Origin: Flavobacterium oreochromis
GTDB lineage: Bacteria > Bacteroidota > Bacteroidia > Flavobacteriales > Flavobacteriaceae
DNA: 64,000 nt
Assembly (NCBI RefSeq): GCF_019565455.1
Contig: NZ_CP067377.1
Span: 868,001 to 932,000 of the forward strand
Reading direction: 5' to 3'
The position numbers were made by a program, and so were the translations under genes. Of this stretch, positions 55,132-64,000 are shown piece by piece. The notes under the pieces are model-generated. The model was not told the DNA's origin. It saw nothing but the letters and a program-made list of their open reading frames with translations, and ran no database searches. Within the stretch, counting starts at the first letter, position 1; every line of letters starts with the position of its first letter.

Positions 55132-56021
55132 CTCAAAAACATTTATAGATTATTTACAGCAACAATACAGGTATAAAGAAGGCACTTTACAAATGAAACT
55201 AAAGGAATTAAACTCTTGGCAAAAACTCTGCAACGCCAGTCAAAAATTAGAAAAACTAACCACTTCAGAAATATTAAAAATGATAGAAGTAAAAAAAAAC
55301 AAAATATCATATACAAGTCATTAACCGTCATTTACAAACCCTAGAACAATACTATTATTATCTTATCGAACAAAAAAAAAGGAAAGACCACCCTATAAAA
55401 AACTTTAGAATAAAAGTAGAAAAACGCCCCTTATTACAAACATTTATTTCTGTTGAAGAACTAGATACTATTTATTATAATTACCCCGATAAGGGACATA
55501 TGAGAGGACAGTTTGACCTTTATACAAAACGCAACAAAGTTATTTTAGGATTAGTTATTTATCAGGCATTAGATGCGGGAAGTATAGGAAATTTAAAAGT
55601 AAGCGACATCGATTTACAAAAAGCTATTATAAAAGTGCCATCAAAAACACAAGATTTATTTTACCCTCGAAATTTACCCTTAGAAGCCGTGCAAATAGTA
55701 GCCTTACAAGAATATATAGAAAACATCCGCCCTGCTATTGTAACCCTCTTGCAATTACAAAGCGATTATCTTTTTCCCTATGCCCTGCAAGAACGTTTTA
55801 AAATGGTGTTATTGAGTATAAAAAGGAAAATAAAAACCTATTACAAATTAGAAGATTTTAAAATAATAAGGCAAAGTAGGATTGCACACTGGCTCAAAAT
55901 ATATGATATAAGAACAGTACAATACAAAACAGGACATCGAAAATTACAAAGCTTTGATAAATACAAAAAAACTCAAATAGAATCCCTGCAAGATGCCATA
56001 GAAAAATACCACGTGTTTTAA
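55061..56021 (+). pseudogene. Tyrosine recombinase-like protein 2 of cassette B2, frameshifted
   Basis: Same as 46395-47354 except for one extra A in the run at 55291-55299 (A9 against A8), which ends the frame at codon 88. The C-terminal 173 residues stay open from an internal ATG at 55500. The Arg I loss is shared with the other second recombinases. Confidence 0.78.
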
Positions 56022-56111
56022 GGTTAGAGTATCTTTAAATAATGTTAAAATCACTTTAGGCTATCTAAAAAATCAATTACATTTAGAGTGTTAAATTTTA
56101 CAAATTAATAT

Positions 56112-56837
56112 ATGAGTACAACAGTAACCAGAAATTATGGTGGTAAAGATGTCGATATGCTTATCGCTTGTTCGACTTTAATTGAAAATGCAATCTTATA
56201 CAAACGTCATTTGCAAGAAAAAAGAAAAACTTGGACAGATGAATTTTTCTCCAATCTACAAGACAAAATAAGTAAAGCTTTAGAGGAACATTTAGGGATC
56301 GACTCTGCAAAAGATTTAAGAAATGCTACCTCGTTTTTAGAAACAATACAAGTAATGGCAGAAAACGATTTAGCGGAAGTTAAAATACAAATCATTGAAG
56401 ATTTTAAAAAAGACAGTGTTAGAAAATTAGAAATCTTAAATCAATTAGGCTTTTCTTCTTATAAAAAAGGCTCTCAAGAAGGATTAGTACAAATCTTATA
56501 TCAGTTCAAAACAAACCTTACAGATGCTTTACGTGATGAATTATCAGCAAAAGGAATCGATGTAATAGTATTATACAATATAACCACTTATGCCGATAAA
56601 CTAAAAGAAGCAAACGTTACACAAGAAACCTTTAAAGGAACTCGAAAAGTAATGACTCTTGAAGCAGTAACTCTTTTTAATGAAATCTACGATGATGTAA
56701 TAAGCGTTGCTAAAATCTCAGCAAAATTATTTAAAGAAGAGCCTGTAAAAGCACAATTATTCAGTTATAGAAAAATACAAGCCACATTAAAAAACAAAAA
56801 GTTATCAGCGACACAGCCTGAACCAGCACAACAATAA
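56112..56837 (+). CDS. Conserved cassette protein of unknown function (B2)
   Basis: Identical to the 241-residue protein at 47445, again directly before the repeat array. Confidence 0.7.
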   Translation: MSTTVTRNYGGKDVDMLIACSTLIENAILYKRHLQEKRKTWTDEFFSNLQDKISKALEEHLGIDSAKDLRNATSFLETIQVMAENDLAEVKIQIIEDFKKDSVRKLEILNQLGFSSYKKGSQEGLVQILYQFKTNLTDALRDELSAKGIDVIVLYNITTYADKLKEANVTQETFKGTRKVMTLEAVTLFNEIYDDVISVAKISAKLFKEEPVKAQLFSYRKIQATLKNKKLSATQPEPAQQ

Positions 56838-56854
56838 CACAGTTTTTACTAGAT

Positions 56855-57190
56855 GTTATAAACTTTGTTTTAAGTGTTATAAATATATTTTAAAGTATTA
56901 TAAATTTTGTTTTAAGCGTTATAAATATATTTTCAGGTGTTATAAACTTTGTTTTGAATCTTATAAATACATTTTTAGATATTATAAACTTTGTTTTGAA
57001 TGTTATAAATACATTTTTAGATATTAGAAACTTTGTTTTATATGTTATAAATATATTTTAAGGTGTTATAAGTTCTGTTTTAAATGTTATAAATATATTT
57101 TAAGGTATTATAAGTTCTGTTTTAAATGTTATAAATATATTTTAAGGTGTTATAAATATGTTTTCAGGTGTTATAAATATGTTTTCAGGT
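56855..57190 (+). repeat. Array of 16 imperfect 21-bp repeats (B2)
   Basis: Exact copy of 48188-48523, starting gttataaactttg. Confidence 0.88.
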
Positions 57191-57191
57191 G

Positions 57192-57229
57192 TTATAAATA
57201 AAGGCGGTTACTACCGCCTTTATTTATAA
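57192..57229 (+). terminator. Perfect 17-bp hairpin at the end of the B2 repeat array
   Basis: Same aaaggcggt/accgccttt hairpin as at 48525. Confidence 0.7.
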
Positions 57230-57253
57230 TCTAAATTAAACCCAAAATTAATT

Positions 57254-57897
57254 AAAAGCGGTTTGCTTCGCAGTCGTTTTTGCGCCCACCCGTCCAACGC
57301 TCCCCAACCCTCCGCCGGTTTTTCCCCACCCTCATAGCCGTTGTTTTCCCCCGCAACAAGCCAGTAAAAAAAGGCTTTTTGTGTCATCCTGAGCTTGCGA
57401 AAGGACCTACCCTCGCACACAAAAAAGCCTTTTTTTACTCGCTTGTTTTTCCCCAAACCAAAAAAACAACCGCTTCCCAACGCCACAACCGCCCCAAAGC
57501 TATATTTACATAATTGGCAGTTATAGTTCAATCCCTGCGGGTTCGCTTCGCCTTGAAAGCTATAACTGGCATTTATGTAAAATAGCCCCTCTCCAACGCG
57601 CCCACCCTCTGCCGACGCTTCTGCCACCGCACTAGGAAAGTAGTTATATTTTTAAAATTCTTTGTTTAAAAAACTTCACAAAAAGCCTGTGTACAGTGGT
57701 TCACAGTCTTATTTGCTCGTTTTTTTGCACAAAAATTTTAAAAAATTAGTTCCGCTTACTGCCGCCCTTCGGTTGCCTGCATATTTTTTTAAATCAAGTC
57801 GCACCACCCAACGCACCTCCTAAACTTGATTTAAAAAAATACGCACCAAATCACTAAAGAAACCAGCTCACTAAAGGCAAACACTCTAAGTCTGTTT
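57254..57897. other. Structured non-coding right arm of cassette B2
   Basis: Exact copy of 48587-49230, with the gtcatcctgagc palindrome in the hairpin loop at about 57383-57408. No gene is supported. Confidence 0.7.
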
Positions 57898-58147
57898 TGT
57901 ACTTGCTTTTTTTCACCAATAAAAAACCAATCAATTTTTTTTTCAGCTGAAATAAAATAACTATAGAGAGAATAAAGTACAGTTTTTAATATTACGTTTT
58001 TAGTTTTTAGTTCAAAAAACTTGTCCTATTTTAAAAATTAAGAATTACAGAATTTTGTAAAAGCCTTAAAAATAAGGCGTTAATTTCTAAGCAGCCGTTT
58101 TTGACGTTCAAAACCCTGCCGATATATTAATTTTTAAAAATAAAAAT

Positions 58148-58309
58148 ATGTTTATCGAAATTTTGAATTCTCCATTGTCAAAAATTTTATTGTTTATTAT
58201 AGTAATGACAATAATATTAGCTCCATTAAAAAATGAGAAAATTAATTCTATTGGAAATTTTTTTGTGAAAATTTTACCAAGAATTACTTTCTGGCAAAAA
58301 CGTAAATAA
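58148..58309 (+). CDS. Small single-pass membrane protein, 53 aa (B2)
   Basis: Identical to the ORF at 49481, followed by the same aggttatctgaa terminator at about 58316-58353. Confidence 0.5.
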   Translation: MFIEILNSPLSKILLFIIVMTIILAPLKNEKINSIGNFFVKILPRITFWQKRK

Positions 58310-58407
58310 TTAATTACTAGGTTATCTGAAATTCAGATAACCTAGTTTTTTTCAATTGAATTATCATTTTTTCAGCTGAAATAAAAAAATAGGTTATTTT
58401 TGAAACT

Positions 58408-59025
58408 ATGAAACTGCTAAAACTATTATTAACGCTTTTATTATTAACTTCTTGGAGCAACTACGCGCGAAGCGTAGAAAAAAGTATTGTTATACGTGAA
58501 AGGCAAGTAGGAACAATTCAAAAGCTTAGTAGGCAAATCACTAAAAGTGAAGTAGATGCAACTCTTTACTATAATCGATTTAGGTATTATGATGCCAGTA
58601 CGGGACTGTATTTATCTCAAGACCCCATTGGATTGCACGGAAACAACCCAACGATGTATGGGTATACTTTTGATTCTAATACTCAAATTGATATTTTTGG
58701 GTTAGCAGGAGTACCTTGGTTACCTCACGGAGCAACTCAGCCAGATATAGTTTCTAAAGGGCCACATTTTTATGCTGGTGATGGTAAAACAGAATTAAAA
58801 TTAGCACTTGACGGTGATAGAGTTACATTTATTGAAGCTTTTGGTAAAGATGCTAATACACCTGCCCTTAAAAAAGCTATAAAAGAATCGGAAGAGAAAT
58901 TGTTAAATGATAAGTCTTGGCGTGAAAAATTATTAAAAAATGCTAGGGAAGTAAAAATAAGTTTATTTGAAAACTTTGGAAGACTTGATAGAGCTAGAGA
59001 TGTAAAAAAATTGAGAAAGCGTTGA
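58408..59025 (+). CDS. Leader-supplied, displaced toxin tip C (at B2/C junction)
   Basis: The 205-residue fusion has the B-type signal-peptide leader, the Rhs core (LYYNRFRYYDASTGLYLSQD) and tip C of about 105 residues (GVPWLPHGATQPDIVSKGPH, GKTELKLALDGDRVTFIEAF, VKISLFENFGRLDRARDVKK). The tip is unlike A and B and I do not recognise it. The basic C-terminus and compact HFY...K...E content would suit an RNase-type toxin, but that is a guess. A broken immunity-like gene follows 19 bp later. Confidence 0.65.
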   Translation: MKLLKLLLTLLLLTSWSNYARSVEKSIVIRERQVGTIQKLSRQITKSEVDATLYYNRFRYYDASTGLYLSQDPIGLHGNNPTMYGYTFDSNTQIDIFGLAGVPWLPHGATQPDIVSKGPHFYAGDGKTELKLALDGDRVTFIEAFGKDANTPALKKAIKESEEKLLNDKSWREKLLKNAREVKISLFENFGRLDRARDVKKLRKR

Positions 59026-59044
59026 AAAAAATGTGTAAATAAAT

Positions 59045-59478
59045 ATGAAAATTAATTTGATTGAGTTTTTAAAAAATGGATTTTTTGGCAATATAACTCT
59101 TGGTGAACATAGAAATAAAATTATCAATTTTTTTAATTCTATTAATGAGCTAAAAGATGAAGATTATATTAGTTTTAATAATTTAGAATTAAAGTTTTTT
59201 GATGATGAATTAGTTTTAATAAGTTTTTATCTTAATCATTCAGGTGAATTATTTTTAAATGATAAATCAAGAAATCCTTTTTTATAGAAGATTATCAGGA
59301 TTTTGAAAATATAAATCTTTGTGACTTCGAAAAACTTTGTAAAAATTACAATTTGAATATTACAAAAAGATTTAGTACTTCTAGTGAGACTTCAATATAT
59401 TTAAATGATAGGATATATGTAACATTTGAAAATAATGCATTAAATTCAATATCAATATTCGATGTTGATAAAATTTAA
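59045..59478 (+). pseudogene. Candidate immunity protein of tip C, frameshifted
   Basis: The first frame (80 codons, LIEFLKNGFFGNITLGEHRN) stops at 59287. One more T in the T6 run at 59277-59282 restores NPFFIEDYQDFENINLCDFE and a frame to 59478, giving about 144 residues. The protein is acidic and soluble, with alternating strand-like Phe/Ile segments as in small immunity proteins. No family was recognised. Its position directly after the tip C toxin is the main evidence. Confidence 0.55.
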
Positions 59479-59595
59479 ACTAAAGCAGTGCTACTTCTAC
59501 GATCTTTTTAGAAAAAAGTGTCCCTTATAAGGTAAGTGTTTAAAAATAAAAAGCTTACAAATAGGTAATTTTTAAACGATAGAAATTATAAAACA

Positions 59596-59622
59596 AAAAA
59601 GCTGTCGATTGACAGCTTTTTA
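59596..59622. terminator. Terminator between immunity and XRE genes of cassette C
   Basis: aaaaagctgtc pairs with gacagcttttt around gatt. It equals the gctgtc/gacagc terminator found at the same place in A. Confidence 0.75.
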
Positions 59623-59948
59623 TTTTAAAATAGTTTGTAGTTTACTTCTTGCTATAAAGGCATCTATGAGTGTATAAACATAATCTTTGTCTTTTTCAGA
59701 CATCTTGTTTACTTCTTTTACTTTTTCCATTAAAATATCATTGAGTTCTAGTTCTACATTTCCTACTAAATAATCTAAAGAAACTCCTAAAGAAAGTGCT
59801 ATTTTATTAGCTATTTCTACTGAAGGTGTAATTTCTTCTCTCTCATATCTTCCTATAACAGCTCCACTAGTACCTACTAGTTTTCCTAAATCTTCACGAG
59901 AAAAATTCTTTTTTTCCTTAAATCAGCTATTCTATTCCCAATATTCAT
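59620..59948 (-). pseudogene. XRE-family repressor of cassette C, frameshifted
   Basis: The start MNIGNRIADLRKK (59948) runs out of frame after 20 codons. With one more base in the homopolymer at about 59909-59915, the protein reads NFSREDLGKLVGTSGAVIGR, then YEREEITPSVEIANKIALSL, to 59620, about 109 residues. This is an HTH_3 repressor close in form to the A one (111 aa). If the break is real, the primase operon of C may be unrepressed. Confidence 0.65.
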
Positions 59949-59968
59949 AATCAAAAAGTTATATAAAT

Positions 59969-59984
59969 CCTCTATAAATAGAGG
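59969..59984. promoter_or_regulatory. Operator-like palindrome in cassette C
   Basis: cctctataaatagagg is a perfect 16-bp inverted repeat, 21 bp upstream of the XRE start. It is a likely site for the XRE repressor. Confidence 0.5.
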
Positions 59985-60032
59985 TTTAGCAAATATAATC
60001 AATTTATAAGTAATATTTATTATTAATAAATC

Positions 60033-60063
60033 TTGTTTATTTATTACTGATTGATTAAGTTTG
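60033..60063 (+). promoter_or_regulatory. Primase promoter of cassette C
   Basis: TTG at 60033-60035, 20 bp, then TAAGTTTG at 60056-60063, 43 bp before the primase ATG. Confidence 0.5.
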
Positions 60064-60105
60064 TAACTTATAAGTGAAGTAGTAAACTTTTCAACAATTT
60101 TAAAA

Positions 60106-62479
60106 ATGCAAATCAACGACATCAAACAAAATTTAAGTTTAAGCCAGGTACTAGCTCATTACAATCTACAGCCCAATAAAAACAAAATGTTATTTTGTCC
60201 TTTTCACCTGTCATCCCGAACTGGAGGAAGGGAACAAACAGCAAGTTTACAAGTCAATTTAGAAAAGAACTTTTACAAATGCCACGCTTGCGGAGCAAAA
60301 GGCGACCAAATCCAATTTGTGCAAGACTTTGAGAAATTAACCAAACACGAAGCCCTTATAAAATGTACAGCACTTGCAGGGAATCCACCCGAAATAAAAC
60401 ACCAACCCATAACCACAAAACCAATGGATCAAGAAAAACGAATTGAATTTTTAGAAAAACTATACGAAACCTTTATAAAATCAGCTTATTTAAGTCAACC
60501 AGCAAGAGACTATTTACAAAGCAGAAACTTAACGGCATTACTAGAAAAAAGAGGATTAGTCGGCTTTAACTCTGGTCAGTTCCACCACGCAGGACGATTT
60601 GAAAACGAACCAAACCCCGAACAAGCAAAAAAGGAAATGATACAAGATGCTTTAGAAATAGGAATGTTAACCCCTTTAAATAGAGTAAATAATCAAACAG
60701 GCGAAGCAGTAACCTATCAAGTTTTTGGAGTAAAAAGCATTGCTTTTCCTTTGCGTAATGCTAAAGGACAAATAGTAAGTTATTATTTTAGAAATGTTGA
60801 AGATAAAAACGGCAAACATTTTTATTTAAAAAATCGTCAGGGCTTATACCCCTATTATCCAAAACCTGAAACAAAAAAACTTATTTTAACTGAAGCTATT
60901 ATTGATTGTGCTAGCCTTTTACACATTCCCGAAATCACCAATAATTATAGCCTTTTAGCGTGCTATGGTACAAACGGCTTAACTCCAGAACACACTGAGG
61001 CAGTGAGCCAATTAAAAGAACTGGAGGAAATTATATTTTTCTTTGACGGAGACAAAGCAGGAAGCACAGCAATTGAAAAATACACAAAGGAACTTCAAAC
61101 CTTAAACGTTAAACTAAAAATAACAAAAGTAGAACCCCCCGAAAATGAGGATGTAAACAGCCTTTTAGTCGCTTATGAAAAAGAAATTTTTATGGAACTA
61201 TTGGAAAAAAGAAAGACTGTAATTACTAAGGACAAAACAATTTTACCCGAAAATATTATTTCTTCAGTTGAACCAACTTTAAACTTTAAACCTTTAAACT
61301 TTGAATCAAAAACAAAACCCCTCGACTTACTAAAAACTCCTAATTTATTACACAATATCAATGATTTACTAGGAAAAATAGGCATTGTAGGAGAAGAAGA
61401 TAACAGGCTATTGCAATATGTAACGGCAACTACCTATAAAATGAATTACAATTTACACGTATTATACCAGGGAAGCTCAGGAAGTGGCAAAACCCACACC
61501 ATCAAACAAATAGCATTACTCATACCGCCCGAAGATGTGATTTATTTAACCCGAGTTACAGAAAGCAGTTTGTACAATTATAAAAATGGAGAGTTTATGT
61601 ATAAGTTGGTAGTTTTTGAAGATTTAGACGGACTAAAAGAAGAAGCTTTACTGGCAGTGCGTGAAATGATCTCTAATAAAAAATTATCGTCCTCGACTTC
61701 TATCAAAGACAAAAAAGGCAATGCCGACGGTAAAATAAAAGCCGTAGAAGTATCTTTTGCTAGTTTATCAGCCACCACAAAAGGCGAACTCTACGAGGAT
61801 AATATGAGTAGAATTATAGTGTTATCGGTCGATGAATCAAAGGAGCAAACAAAACGAATCATTGAGTATAAAAACAAAGTCTATCAAGGCGAAATCAACA
61901 AAGAAGAACAAGAAAAAAATAAGACAGTTTTTAAGAGAATGCATCAAATTATTACAAGTCTATGAAGTCATAAACCCTTATGCAAACCTCGTGGAACTGC
62001 CCGAGAATGTACACAAACCCACCCGAATGCACGACATCGTTATGGGGGTAATCAATCAAATAGTACTACTGAATCAATACCAACGAAACAAAACCCCACA
62101 AGGACAATTAATCGCAGAGAAAGAGGATGTTATCAATGGTTTATTATTAATGAAAAACAGCATTATATTAAAAATGGACGAGCTGGAGGGGAAAGTCAGA
62201 ACCTTTTACGAATCCTTAAAAAAGTTTGCAGAAAAAAAGGCTAAAAAAGAAGATAAGAAAAAAGAAGATGTAAAATTTACACGCTTCGACATTAAAGACC
62301 ATTACACGCTAAGCAAAGCACAAATAAACCGATATTTAACCGATTTAGTATCTTGTGAATATTTATCAAAATTAGGCAAAATGGGCAAAGGCAATCAATA
62401 TAAAATAGCCCATTGGGACAACTTTAAAACATTAAGCGAAGAAGAATTACAAACAATGTTAGATAAGTTAAAAGAGTAG
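60106..62479 (+). pseudogene. CHC2/TOPRIM primase-helicase of cassette C, one frameshift
   Basis: Corrected length is about 790 residues, with zinc finger (KMLFCPFH and CHACGAKGD), primase, TOPRIM (LILTEAIID, IIFFFDGDKAG), ATPase (GSSGSGKTHTIKQ, VVFEDLDG) and winged-helix end (LSKAQINRYLTDLVSCEYL). The break is at the A7 run 61912-61918; one A fewer gives EEQEKIRQFLRECIKLL. A gtcatcccgaactggaggaa palindromic repeat (60210-60235) is inserted in frame within the zinc-finger domain (SSRTGGREQ), widening the gap between the two Cys/His pairs. Confidence 0.8.
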
Positions 62480-62519
62480 TAAAATGAGTCTAAAGTGAGC
62501 CTAGAATATACCTATAATG

Positions 62520-62594
62520 AGCCGATAAAACAAGTGTAAACCACTGTAAAACAACAAACAAAAGTAATCGGCGCATCATTTTAAAAAACAGTGT
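62520..62594 (+). promoter_or_regulatory. Pseudoknot-like 5' leader of recombinase 1 (C)
   Basis: gccgat (62521) pairs with atcggc (62567), and cactgt (62542) with acagtg (62588), interleaved as in A. The second stem is conserved in sequence; the first differs on both sides but still pairs. Confidence 0.45.
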
Positions 62595-62600
62595 AGGACA

Positions 62601-63428
62601 ATGATAAACAAAGCATCGTATAAAGAAGAATTACTCACACTAGGTTACCATAAATTATCAGTCGAACAACGAATAAGAAACATCAACCATTTTATAAGAA
62701 TCACTCAAAAAGAACTCCAACAAGTCAAACCCTCAGATCTAAAAAAATACGTCAATCATTATCAACAAAAGGCATTAAACACCCACACGATACAGGGATA
62801 TTATAGAAGTATAGAACACTATTTTAGTTATTTAGAAAGAGAAAAACTCATTAAAAAAATCCATTTAATTATTATGAGCTACAACTTCCTAAAGCTACAA
62901 AAGCAGAAAGAGAAATACTCACTCAGCAAGAAATAAAACAACTCTATACAAAAGCCAACTTACAGGAAACTATCATTTTACACCTGTGCTATGGCTGTGG
63001 GCTTCGAGCCTTCGAAATGGAACAAATCACGGTAAAAGACATCGATACTCAACAAAAAACAGTAACGGTTCAAAAAGGCAAAAACAACAAATACAGAGTA
63101 ATCCCAGTGAGTGAAAAAAATAAACCAGGACCTAATCAATTATTTAGAAACCATAAAATACACCACAATGAAAAATCAACACATTTTATACAACAAAGCA
63201 GGAACTAGATTAAAAAGATATACCGCTCTAATAATGCTAAAAAGACTAGCGATAAAAGCCAGTGTAAAAGCAAAAATAACCCTGCACGGTTTGCGTCATT
63301 CCATCGCCACACATCTACTAGAAAACGGCGTACAGCTCCCACAAGTACAAGCATTTTTAGGACACTCCCAAATGGAAACTACCGAAATATATACAAGAAT
63401 AAGTAAATACCAACTCAAAAAATTATAA
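62601..63428 (+). pseudogene. Tyrosine recombinase 1 of cassette C, two compensating frameshifts
   Basis: Same length (828 bp) as the intact A1 gene. One A is missing from the run at about 62853-62859, and one is extra at about 63114-63120. The catalytic boxes remain readable across frames: CYGCGLRAFEMEQITV, GKNNKYRVIPV, LHGLRHSIATHLL, FLGHSQMETTEIYTRI. The +1 site is the same as in A2, while the -1 site is different. Confidence 0.78.
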
Positions 63429-63430
63429 TT

Positions 63431-64000
63431 ATGATGACTCTAAAAGAATATATCCAAAACAACTTTAGTCCATCCAATCATAAAAGTTTATACTGTTGCA
63501 TCAAGAAGTACCAAGAACACACCATTAATCACGAAAAAGCTACATTAAATGACATATTACGTTACCTTAAAATCCTTAGAGAAAGCAACAAAAAATACAG
63601 AACAATAGCCAATCATCTCCACAGCATCAAAGTATATTATAGGTATTTACAATTTAGTGGAATTAGAAAAGATCATCCTATCAAAAAACTCATTTTAATA
63701 GATAAAATAGACAAAACCATAAAAACCCAAAATTTATACACCACCAAACAATTAGAAGAATATTACCAACAAACCCCAAAACATAAAAAACTAATGGTGA
63801 GTTTACTTATAGAACAAGCCCTAACCACTAGCGAACTGATAGCCATCAAAGTAAAAGACATCGATCTCGAAAAAGCAGAAATTACCCTAAAAAGCAGAAC
63901 TTTATCCCTAAAAGCCTATCAAATCTATCTCTGTACAGAATACATCAATTATATAGAATACATCAAAGAAAAAAAGCCAGAAGATTATTTATTTACCACC
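63431..64000 (+). CDS. Tyrosine recombinase-like protein 2 of cassette C (partial, runs off window)
   Basis: It opens MMTLKEYIQNNFSPSNHKSL, 2 bp after recombinase 1, and is open to the window edge (190 codons). It is close to the A homologue and likewise reads EQALTTSELIAIKVKDID, without the catalytic Arg of box I. The C-terminal boxes lie outside the window. Confidence 0.8.
   Translation, partial: MMTLKEYIQNNFSPSNHKSLYCCIKKYQEHTINHEKATLNDILRYLKILRESNKKYRTIANHLHSIKVYYRYLQFSGIRKDHPIKKLILIDKIDKTIKTQNLYTTKQLEEYYQQTPKHKKLMVSLLIEQALTTSELIAIKVKDIDLEKAEITLKSRTLSLKAYQIYLCTEYINYIEYIKEKKPEDYLFTT

Larger units (their letters stand above)
49909..58575 (+). mobile_element. Rhs-tip cassette B2 (8667 bp)
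   Basis: Second copy of B, from the 41-bp left end (aggtttaggtattatg...) to ctttactataat at 58564-58575. I found two differences from B1, both homopolymer changes inside the recombinase genes (54535 and 55291 regions), which cancel in length. To its right, the Rhs-like sequence differs from its left copy (cgatttagg, gatgccagt), so it is the original target continuing into C. Confidence 0.85.
58576..64000 (+). mobile_element. Rhs-tip cassette C (left part, runs off window)
   Basis: It continues from the original Rhs target (cgatttaggtattatgatgc) into tip C and then has the same module order: immunity, XRE, primase-helicase, recombinase 1, recombinase 2. The recombination genes resemble those of A much more than B (same KYRVIP and HGLRHSIATHLL segments), so C and A belong to one subfamily. 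It is the oldest in position, and most of its genes carry homopolymer frameshifts. Confidence 0.75.

Noticed and set aside
1..64000. Insertion sequences with DDE transposases, rRNA genes or a prophage structural module.
   Set aside because: I looked for them and saw none; the phage-like proteins here (Hcp, VgrG) belong to the T6SS locus.

Overview
The base composition (about 30-35% GC), the TTG-N18/20-TAnnTTTG promoters, the weak Shine-Dalgarno sequences, and the TonB-dependent receptor and Hcp/VgrG types all point to a Bacteroidota chromosome, most likely Flavobacteriia. All calls come from reading the sequence; no database search was run.

Layout. (1) 1-4.4 kb is ordinary chromosome: the start of a DtxR/MntR-type metal repressor, a TonB-dependent receptor broken by one apparent frameshift, an M20 dipeptidase and a tRNA-Leu(UAG). 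(2) 4.4-13.1 kb is an 8.66-kb integrative element in the 3' end of that tRNA gene, bounded by a 17-bp direct repeat. It has a tyrosine integrase, an excisionase-like HTH protein, a divergent protein with family-A DNA polymerase-like motifs, and secreted or lipoprotein cargo. (3) 13.8-24.0 kb is a type VI secretion (T6SSiii-like) effector locus: Hcp, a papain-like peptidoglycan hydrolase candidate with an overlapping lipoprotein immunity candidate, a second Hcp, VgrG, two possible adaptors and a large PAAR-like/Rhs protein.

(4) 23.5-64 kb is the striking part: a head-to-tail array of mobile cassettes inserted in frame inside the conserved Rhs core (YYNRFRYYD...SQDPIGL). Each unit of about 8.7-8.85 kb begins with a new Rhs C-terminal toxin tip and its immunity gene. 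An XRE repressor follows, then a divergent CHC2/TOPRIM primase-helicase, a canonical tyrosine recombinase, a second recombinase lacking the first catalytic Arg, a small protein and a conserved 241-244-aa protein of unknown function. Each unit ends with a 21-bp-period repeat array, a long palindromic region, and a promoter plus short signal-peptide leader that runs in frame into the next, displaced toxin tip. The order is rhs-A1-A2-B1-B2-C, with C running off the window. A1 and A2 are near-identical (8851 and 8847 bp), as are B1 and B2 (8667 bp each). Junction sequences imply that B entered a site upstream of C's tip and A then entered B's left end, so the array is ordered newest to oldest. I infer a self-mobile toxin-switching element: it re-tips the T6SS Rhs effector and re-supplies a start codon, signal peptide and promoter to the toxin it displaces.

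Nearly all broken genes here are broken by one-base changes in homopolymers, and every difference I found between tandem copies is of that kind. Long-read homopolymer error, or slippage, must therefore be kept in mind before calling any of them true pseudogenes.
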